This document shows positions 58,458-64,000 of a stretch of DNA of 64,000 nucleotides, one piece after another. A program made the position numbers and the translations under genes. Position 1 is the first letter of the stretch; the number at the start of each line of letters is the position of its first letter. Origin of the DNA: Microvirga pakistanensis (GTDB lineage Bacteria; Pseudomonadota; Alphaproteobacteria; Rhizobiales; Beijerinckiaceae). The stretch covers positions 1 through 64,000 of the forward strand of contig NZ_SPJX01000410.1 of NCBI RefSeq assembly GCF_004458765.1. Reading direction: 5' to 3'. The notes below the pieces were generated by a model. That model made no database searches, was not told where the DNA came from, and was given only the letters and a program-made list of their open reading frames with translations.

Positions 58458-59783
58458 TCAGATCGTTTCGGGATCCGGCTTGATGTCCAGAAGCGTCAGG
58501 CCCTTGGTTTCGCCGCTCTCCTCCCCGGTTCCCGCGAGGCTGCCGCTCTCATGCTGAGGGAGCTGCGAGACCAAGGCGACGTTCTGAAGGTGAAGACGGC
58601 TTTGGTAGATCGTGTTCATCCGCGCCAGGGCCGTGCGATGGAGGTCTCCCTGCGCTTCCAGATCCAGGAATTGCTCCATCAGCTTCCCGACATCGAGCCC
58701 TTCGATGGTCTGGCAGTACTCGGCCAGCCCCATATCGGCCATCAGGTCGTCGTTCTTGCTGGAATAGCTGATCGACAGGGCCGGGCGACACAGCTTGAGC
58801 GAGCAGACGATGTTGTGAAAACGGCTTGCGACGACGAAATCCGTCATGGCGATTTCGCGCATCAGCTCGTGCAGGTTCGCGATGGGCTCCGCAACGATGG
58901 AGCCCGAGCGCGAGCCCGCCTCCATGGGCGCCAGGGCCGCGATCAGGTCCGCGACGGCCTTCCGGTCGACGGCGTCACCGGTCAGAATCCTCACGGAATA
59001 TCCCTGATCGAGAATCCACGCGGTGAATGTGGCCATCTTGCCGATATAGGCGCGGTAGACGCTCTCGCCTTTCTTCGGGTTGTTCCGCCAGCCATGATAA
59101 TTCATGATGCCGATGCCGACCGTGCGCGTCCGGGCGGCGGGCGGAACGAGCCCGGTTTGCGGCGCCGGAAGAGCGAAGACGAGATCGGGGAAGATCCGAT
59201 CCTTGTCCGGATCGAGTCCGATTCCCGCGATGAACGCCTTCGACGTCACGTCCCTGTAGGAGCGGTAATCGGCGAGCTTCATGGCGCGTTTCATGAAAAA
59301 GCGACTGACGGGGTGGTGAATCGGGCCCGCCCCGACGCTGACGAAGCTTACCCTCGCTCCCGCCAGCTTGGCGGCCAGGCACCATCCCAGCAGCGCGGCC
59401 GGCACACCGAAAGGACTCTCGCCGAAGTCGTCGAGGATGCCGGTCCCCGGGAAGATGAGCGCATCGAGCGTCCGGCAGATCGAGTAAGCCCGCACGAAGT
59501 TTCGCAGCTCGTGGGCGATCCGGCCGAAAAGGACCATCCGGGTGCGCTGGATAGGCGAAAGAGGTTGCTGGGAACCGATCGGGAGCGCCCTGACGCCGAG
59601 GCTTCGTCGCACCTGCGCGGGATTGGTGCAGATGCAGACGATCTCGTCCTGCGGTCGCGCCGCGTTCAGGAACAGAAGCATCGCCTCCAACGATCCGTCG
59701 TTGCCGGCATTGCCTGCGCCGAATATGCCGAAAAGGCCGATTCTGGGCGCCGCCTGCGGGTTCTTCTTCCGACGCCGCCTCAT
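58458..59783 (-). CDS. Polysaccharide pyruvyl transferase family protein
   Basis: 441 residues. FGAGNAGNDGSLEAMLLFLN (about 21-40) is the family start, ALIFPGTGILDDFGESPFG and ASRFHNIVCSLKLCRPALSISYSSKNDDLM are the other hallmark blocks. It adds a pyruvate ketal to a sugar from phosphoenolpyruvate. Its start overlaps the glycoside hydrolase stop by four bases, so the two are coupled. The last 40 residues are polar and variable. Confidence 0.87.
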   Translation of the reverse strand: MRRRRKKNPQAAPRIGLFGIFGAGNAGNDGSLEAMLLFLNAARPQDEIVCICTNPAQVRRSLGVRALPIGSQQPLSPIQRTRMVLFGRIAHELRNFVRAYSICRTLDALIFPGTGILDDFGESPFGVPAALLGWCLAAKLAGARVSFVSVGAGPIHHPVSRFFMKRAMKLADYRSYRDVTSKAFIAGIGLDPDKDRIFPDLVFALPAPQTGLVPPAARTRTVGIGIMNYHGWRNNPKKGESVYRAYIGKMATFTAWILDQGYSVRILTGDAVDRKAVADLIAALAPMEAGSRSGSIVAEPIANLHELMREIAMTDFVVASRFHNIVCSLKLCRPALSISYSSKNDDLMADMGLAEYCQTIEGLDVGKLMEQFLDLEAQGDLHRTALARMNTIYQSRLHLQNVALVSQLPQHESGSLAGTGEESGETKGLTLLDIKPDPETI

Positions 59784-61141
59784 GGGGAGGCCTCCACGAC
59801 AAGAACCCAGTCGGTCGTGCCGGAGCTGTTGCGGCCTGCCGGCTGGAAGCGCGCAGGCCCGCCGGAACGAGGGATGTCGAGCGGCTCGGAGAAGGTTCCG
59901 CCCGCCGGATCGAACCAGCGCGCCGTCCGGCCGGATCCCGCGAGACGGGACAGATCCACCGCGATCGGCCGGAGGTCCGGAACATACACGAGCGCGTACG
60001 CGGCGTCGTCGGTCACGGCAGAGGACGGTCTGTCTCCTTCGCCCTGTCTCTCCTGTTTGAGAAAGAGGCCTGCGCGATCCGGCTCGAGCCTCCACCAGGG
60101 AAGGCTCCGAAACAGCGAGGCGAGGTGAGACATGCTCTGGCTGCCGCGCCCGTTCAGGGCTTCCTTCCATGACACCGGCGAGGGGTAGAGGCCTCCCGAG
60201 CCGAAATGCCAGACGGGATTGTTGCCGAAGATCTGCCCGGCTGCGCCCGACAGCAGCGCATGATAGGCCTGCATGCGCAGGAATTGCTCGCTGGACAGGT
60301 GCTCGTTCTCGTAAATCGCCTCGATGAGGAAAAACGGCATCCTGTCGCCCCGGGCATATTCCCGTTGGGCTGCATCGAGGACGGAACCGTAAGTGTAGAA
60401 GGTGTTGACGCCGAGCCAGGCTTCGCCGCGCCAGACATCGAGGGGCGGGACGTCGCGGGCGCAATGGGCGGTATGGAGGGCGTGTGGAGCCTCCGAGCGG
60501 ATCCCTTCTGCGATGGCTCTCACGAGATCCTTCTCCGAGGGACACCCGTCCCCTCCATGAACCCAGATGATGTTGGTGAAGTCGCGATACCGCCGGCCGA
60601 GATAGCGCCCGTATTCGCGAAGCTTGTCCGGCCCGTTCTCCGCCATCGCCAGGAACCAGCCCTGCCCGCCGCCTCCCGCCCCCACATAGGAGGGTGTCAG
60701 AAGAACGAGGAAGCCGTGATCCGCAGCGCGCCTCAAGATCCAGTCGGCATGGGCGAAATACCGCTCATTCGGCGTCGAGAAGTCTCGCGCCTTCAGAAAA
60801 GGTGGATCATGGTCGATATTGGCGGGCGCATGGCTGGAGAACTGATGCTCGATGAGGTTGACCAGAAGCGTATTGAAGCCTCTGGCCCTCCGGTCGGCCA
60901 GGTAGAACTCCGCCTCGTCCTTCGTCAGCTGCGCGATCAAGGACCAGGCCGTGTCGCCGTGAATCAGAAAGGGCTTGCCCGCGGCATCCGAGAGATGGCG
61001 GGCGCCCGGCTCGATCGTCACGGGAAAGCGCACGCCGTCCGCGCTGCGCGCAGGCTCGCAGGCAAGGGCGGCAACCAGCATGGCCAGGATCAATGGATAG
61101 GTCCGGGCGATGAGCTTGGGGATCTGTTTCGCCATCCACAT
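59780..61141 (-). CDS. Secreted DUF4038 glycoside hydrolase-like protein
   Basis: 453 residues. A signal peptide ends near PARSADG. The DUF4038 fold opens FLIHGDTAWSLIAQLTKDEA and RGFNTLLVNLIEHQF; IWVHGGDGCPSEKD and the catalytic Glu candidate FFLIEAIYENE lie further on, and a short C-terminal beta domain (TARWFDPAGGTFSEPLDI) ends it. It resembles GH140-type enzymes (apiosidase relatives). Probably trims or edits the glycan outside the cytoplasm. It overlaps the pyruvyltransferase gene by four bases. Confidence 0.82.
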   Translation of the reverse strand: MWMAKQIPKLIARTYPLILAMLVAALACEPARSADGVRFPVTIEPGARHLSDAAGKPFLIHGDTAWSLIAQLTKDEAEFYLADRRARGFNTLLVNLIEHQFSSHAPANIDHDPPFLKARDFSTPNERYFAHADWILRRAADHGFLVLLTPSYVGAGGGGQGWFLAMAENGPDKLREYGRYLGRRYRDFTNIIWVHGGDGCPSEKDLVRAIAEGIRSEAPHALHTAHCARDVPPLDVWRGEAWLGVNTFYTYGSVLDAAQREYARGDRMPFFLIEAIYENEHLSSEQFLRMQAYHALLSGAAGQIFGNNPVWHFGSGGLYPSPVSWKEALNGRGSQSMSHLASLFRSLPWWRLEPDRAGLFLKQERQGEGDRPSSAVTDDAAYALVYVPDLRPIAVDLSRLAGSGRTARWFDPAGGTFSEPLDIPRSGGPARFQPAGRNSSGTTDWVLVVEASP

Positions 61142-61149
61142 GCCATGCT

Positions 61150-62526
61150 CTATCGGGCGTGCAACATGGCAGAGGCCTTGAATTCGTCGGCGGCGTCCGA
61201 ACGGTTGTAGCGCCGGTACACGACCTCCGACGGCCTCCCGATCAGAAAACGTTCGACGCCCGAGTCAAGCGCCTGTCCATAAACCTCCAATGCGCCGTCG
61301 ACAGCCGCGAGCGTCGCATCGATATCCGAGTCGGTGTGGGAATAGCTGACCACGAAGGAGGGCGCGAGCACATGCCTGCGCGCCATCTCCTGGAGAAACA
61401 GGGTCCTGAAGGCCTGCGACGACGCCCCGGTCGCATCGAGGGTCGCATAGAGCAGGCAGGATGGCCGGCCGAGCACCTTGAAGTGATTTCCCAGCCGGCG
61501 CCGGGACACGATGTCCTCGATGCCGGATCTGAGAAGCGTGCCGCAGCGGACCAGGTGCTCGATGACGGGCTCGTTCTCGTAGACGCGCATCGTCGCGATG
61601 GCCGCGGCCAGCGCGTGCGTCTCGGCGCCGTGCGTGGTGGACAGAAGAAACACGCGCGGCCTATCCGAATGCGCCAGGCCGCCGAGGCGCATGAACTCCC
61701 GCTTGCCTGCCAGTGCCGAGACCGAGAACCCGTTGGCGAGCGCCTTGCCGAAGCAGGAGAGATCGGGTGTCACCCCGTAGAGCGTCTGTGCGCCGCGGGC
61801 ATGCCACCTGAATCCCGTGATCATCTCGTCGAAGATCAGAAGGGCTCCGTTCGCATGGCACAGGTCCCGGAGCGCCTCGAGATAGCCCGGGAGGGGCTCC
61901 TCCGCGCGAGCCGGCTCCAGGATGAGAGCGGCGATCTGGTCGGGGTGCCGGGCGAAAAGCGTTCTCACGCTATCCAGGTCGTTGTAGCGGAACGTGAGGG
62001 TGAGATCGCGAACCGCTTGAGGAATTCCAGCGTTCATCGCCGTGGTGCCGATGAACCAGTCATCGGTCGAGAAGAAGGGATGATCCCCGCAGCAGGCGAT
62101 CAGGTCCCGCCCGGTATAGGCCCGCGCCAACCGCATGGCGCCGGAGGTCGCATCGGAACCGTCCTTGCAGAACTTCACCATTTCGGCGCCTTCGATCAGG
62201 CTCAGAAACTGGTCCGCGCACTGCACCTCCACGGGAGAGGGGCGGGTGAAGTTGCAGCCGCGGGACAGCTCGCGCTGCACGGCCTCGATGACGGGCGGAT
62301 ACGCGTGACCGAGCCCGACGGCCCGGTTGCCCATGCCGTACTCGATGTACTCGCGATCATCCAGATCCCAAACGCGACATCCAAGTCCCCGGGCAATGAA
62401 GCCGGGCGCCGAGATCGGATATTGATCGTCGCCCTTGGCATAGGTGTGGCAGCCGCCCGGGATCAGATGATGGGCCAGAGTTTTCATGTGTTCGAACGCC
62501 GGCGATCGAGTGTTTCTTGCATCCAT
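61150..62526 (-). CDS. Class III PLP-dependent aminotransferase (glutamate-1-semialdehyde aminomutase-like)
   Basis: 458 residues. KDGSDATSGAMRLARAYTGR (121-140) binds the cofactor phosphate, IFDEMITGFR (231-240) holds the PLP Asp, and Lys261 in SCFGKALANGF forms the Schiff base. It resembles HemL, but genuine HemL is about 430 residues and the loop around the Lys differs. Eight bases before the glycoside hydrolase start on the same strand and within a polysaccharide locus, it more likely aminates a keto sugar. The start at 62526 has GGAGC before it. Confidence 0.85.
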   Translation of the reverse strand: MDARNTRSPAFEHMKTLAHHLIPGGCHTYAKGDDQYPISAPGFIARGLGCRVWDLDDREYIEYGMGNRAVGLGHAYPPVIEAVQRELSRGCNFTRPSPVEVQCADQFLSLIEGAEMVKFCKDGSDATSGAMRLARAYTGRDLIACCGDHPFFSTDDWFIGTTAMNAGIPQAVRDLTLTFRYNDLDSVRTLFARHPDQIAALILEPARAEEPLPGYLEALRDLCHANGALLIFDEMITGFRWHARGAQTLYGVTPDLSCFGKALANGFSVSALAGKREFMRLGGLAHSDRPRVFLLSTTHGAETHALAAAIATMRVYENEPVIEHLVRCGTLLRSGIEDIVSRRRLGNHFKVLGRPSCLLYATLDATGASSQAFRTLFLQEMARRHVLAPSFVVSYSHTDSDIDATLAAVDGALEVYGQALDSGVERFLIGRPSEVVYRRYNRSDAADEFKASAMLHAR

Positions 62527-62842
62527 GCGAAGCTCCGGCGAATACGGTCTAAGAAGCGGTTTCCGACAAGGCTGAATCCGGGCGATTCCGGGAATTCGCT
62601 TGCCATTGACGACCGTACCGCGCGGCATCGCGTTGGGCAGTGCTGGAATTCGGATGATCACCCTCCGGAGGAGGGACTAGCCGGAGGGAGAGGGAGAAGG
62701 ATGACGGGTGTGGGCTCGGGAGGGGCCCGCCTGCTCTTGGCTACCCTGTCTACTCCCATTGCGAACCTAGTCCCGCGGACGATGCGTCTGGAGAATGCAT
62801 CTCGACGCAGCTTGCCATCCATTCTCCAGCCTGGGCGCGGCC
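62527..62842. other. Divergent promoter region of aminotransferase and glycosyltransferase genes
   Basis: 316 bases. A GGAGGGAGAGGGAGAAGG stretch near 62683-62700 looks like a dispersed repeat also hinted at near 39165. No gene is supported. Confidence 0.4.
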
Positions 62843-64000
62843 ATGAAGGTCATTTTCGTAAACCGGTATTTCTATCCCGACGAATCGGCGACCAGCCGGA
62901 TGGCGACGAGCCTGGTGGAAGGGCTCTCCCGGTTGGGCCACGAACACGTCCATGTCATCACCGGCCGCGTCCGCCACGACGATACGAGCAAGACGCTCCC
63001 GAAACGGGAGCGCATCGGAGGTGTCATGGTCCACCGGGTGTGGACGACACGGTTCGGGAGAGCCGGCCTGATCGGTCGCGCCTTCGATTACCTCACGTTT
63101 CACCTGGCTCTGGTGTGGCAGCTCTTCCGCCTTGCCCGTCGCGGCGACATCTGCGTCGTCTGCACCGATCCGCCTCTCCTGTCGGTGAGCGTCCTGCTGC
63201 CGACGCTGATCATGGGGGCAAGACGGGTGAACTGGGTCATGGACCTGTTTCCCGAAGTCGCCATCGACCTCGGCCTCCTGCGCAAGAACAGCATCAAGTC
63301 CCGGCTCGCCCTTTGGATCCGGGACCTGTCGTTCGAATGGGCCGACATGAACATCGCGCTGACCGGAAAAATGGCCGAGTATCTCGCGGCGAGGGGCATT
63401 CCGTCGCACAAGCGGAGAATCATTCATCACTGGTCCGACGGGACGGCGATCAGGCCGCTCCCGTCCCAGGAGAGCAGCCTGCGCCGGGAATGGGGATTGC
63501 AGGGGAAGCTCGTCGTCGGGTATTCCGGCAATATGGGCCGGGCCCATGAATTCGCGACCGTGCTCGACGCCGCGCGGCGCCTGTCCCACCGTCGGGACAT
63601 CGTCTTTCTCTTCGTGGGCGGCGGCTATCATCAGAAATGGATCGAAGGCGAGGTCGAGCGCCTGGGATTGCGGAACGTCCTCATGAAGCCGCTCCAGCCG
63701 CGCGAGAGGTTGTGCGACAGCCTCGCGGCATCGGACATCCATCTCGTGTCGCTTCTGCCGGACATGGAGCCCTACATCATTCCCAGCAAGTTCTACGGCA
63801 TCGCGGCGGCGGGACGCCCGACGCTCTTCGTCGGGGACAAGGATGGCGAGATCGCCCGGACCGTGGCGCGGGCAGGCTGCGGCGCCGCGGTGGAGATCGG
63901 AGACGGGGAGGGCCTCAAGCGAGAGATCCTCGGGATGGCAGCCTCCGAACCCCTGAGGCACGCGATGGGGTCGCGCGCGCGCTCGCTGTTCGAGGCGGAA
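62843..64000 (+). CDS. Glycosyltransferase family 4, incomplete at right edge
   Basis: 386 codons are present and the frame is still open at the window end. It begins MKVIFVNRYFYPDESATSRM, the usual start of GT4 enzymes (WbuB-like). A Rossmann donor domain opens VVGYSGNMGRAHEFATVLDA, and EPYIIPSKFYGIAAAGRPTLF carries the nucleotide-sugar contact Glu region. It transfers a sugar on the cytoplasmic face during polysaccharide assembly. It should be near its end here (family about 400-420 residues). Confidence 0.9.
   Translation, partial: MKVIFVNRYFYPDESATSRMATSLVEGLSRLGHEHVHVITGRVRHDDTSKTLPKRERIGGVMVHRVWTTRFGRAGLIGRAFDYLTFHLALVWQLFRLARRGDICVVCTDPPLLSVSVLLPTLIMGARRVNWVMDLFPEVAIDLGLLRKNSIKSRLALWIRDLSFEWADMNIALTGKMAEYLAARGIPSHKRRIIHHWSDGTAIRPLPSQESSLRREWGLQGKLVVGYSGNMGRAHEFATVLDAARRLSHRRDIVFLFVGGGYHQKWIEGEVERLGLRNVLMKPLQPRERLCDSLAASDIHLVSLLPDMEPYIIPSKFYGIAAAGRPTLFVGDKDGEIARTVARAGCGAAVEIGDGEGLKREILGMAASEPLRHAMGSRARSLFEAE

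Noticed and set aside
61159..63549. 796-codon plus-strand frame at the right end
   Set aside because: It is antisense to the aminotransferase and out of frame with the GT4 gene that starts at 62843, both strongly supported.

Overview
The window is high-GC DNA from an alphaproteobacterium of the Hyphomicrobiales (Rhizobiales). The evidence is a minCDE operon behind a CtrA-type box, a rhizobial-type iol operon with GGAA-N6-TTCC operators, an oxyR/katA divergon, and dispersed palindromic repeats of the rhizobial kind. Protein style suggests a relative of Microvirga or Methylobacteriaceae; that placement is inference. Most of the window looks chromosomal.

Layout. 1-7.4 kb: formaldehyde and peroxide defence (partial frmA, an MBL-fold hydrolase, katA/oxyR), then sulfur genes (YeeE/YedE-type thiosulfate channel divergent from a cysteine synthase, and a TauE/SafE exporter). 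7.7-10.8 kb: a coiled-coil periplasmic protein and an orphan TAXI-type solute-binding protein. 11.1-13.0 kb: minCDE. 13.1-20.8 kb: envelope proteins (an SNase-like membrane protein, rlpA), a DMT exporter directly behind an intrinsic terminator, a cold-shock gene next to an IF-1 gene with a C-terminal tail, and rRNA modification genes (rsmC-like, rsuA-like).

21.0-25.6 kb: a small degenerate genomic island at tRNA-Arg(CCG). Two complete copies of the tRNA, inside an 86-bp direct repeat, bracket a frameshifted tyrosine recombinase, an RTX repeat protein, a PRC-barrel protein, two small proteins and AT-richer filler.

26.5-39.1 kb: a myo-inositol catabolic regulon. iolC-DUF2090, iolD, iolE and iolB read leftward; iolG is divergent; an RpiR-type regulator and a CUT2-type ABC importer (binding protein, permease, ATPase) follow, then a second Gfo/Idh/MocA dehydrogenase. 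Palindromes in the iolC/iolG gap and in front of the regulator gene define a likely operator. 39.3-48.7 kb: housekeeping genes (recQ, a flavoprotein, a CAP-domain lipoprotein, an SLC13 permease, an EamA transporter, ribA).

48.7-64.0 kb: a surface-polysaccharide locus that runs off the right edge. It has gmd and fcl (GDP-6-deoxyhexose), a flippase, and tightly coupled genes for a CDP-glucose-derived, C-methylated sugar: glucose-1-phosphate cytidylyltransferase, zinc-finger C-methyltransferase, PIG-L deacetylase, 3,5-epimerase. With them are a DUF4910 peptidase-like protein, a polysaccharide pyruvyltransferase, a secreted DUF4038 glycoside hydrolase, a class III PLP aminotransferase and a glycosyltransferase. 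This assembly is the best candidate for an undescribed pathway in the window.
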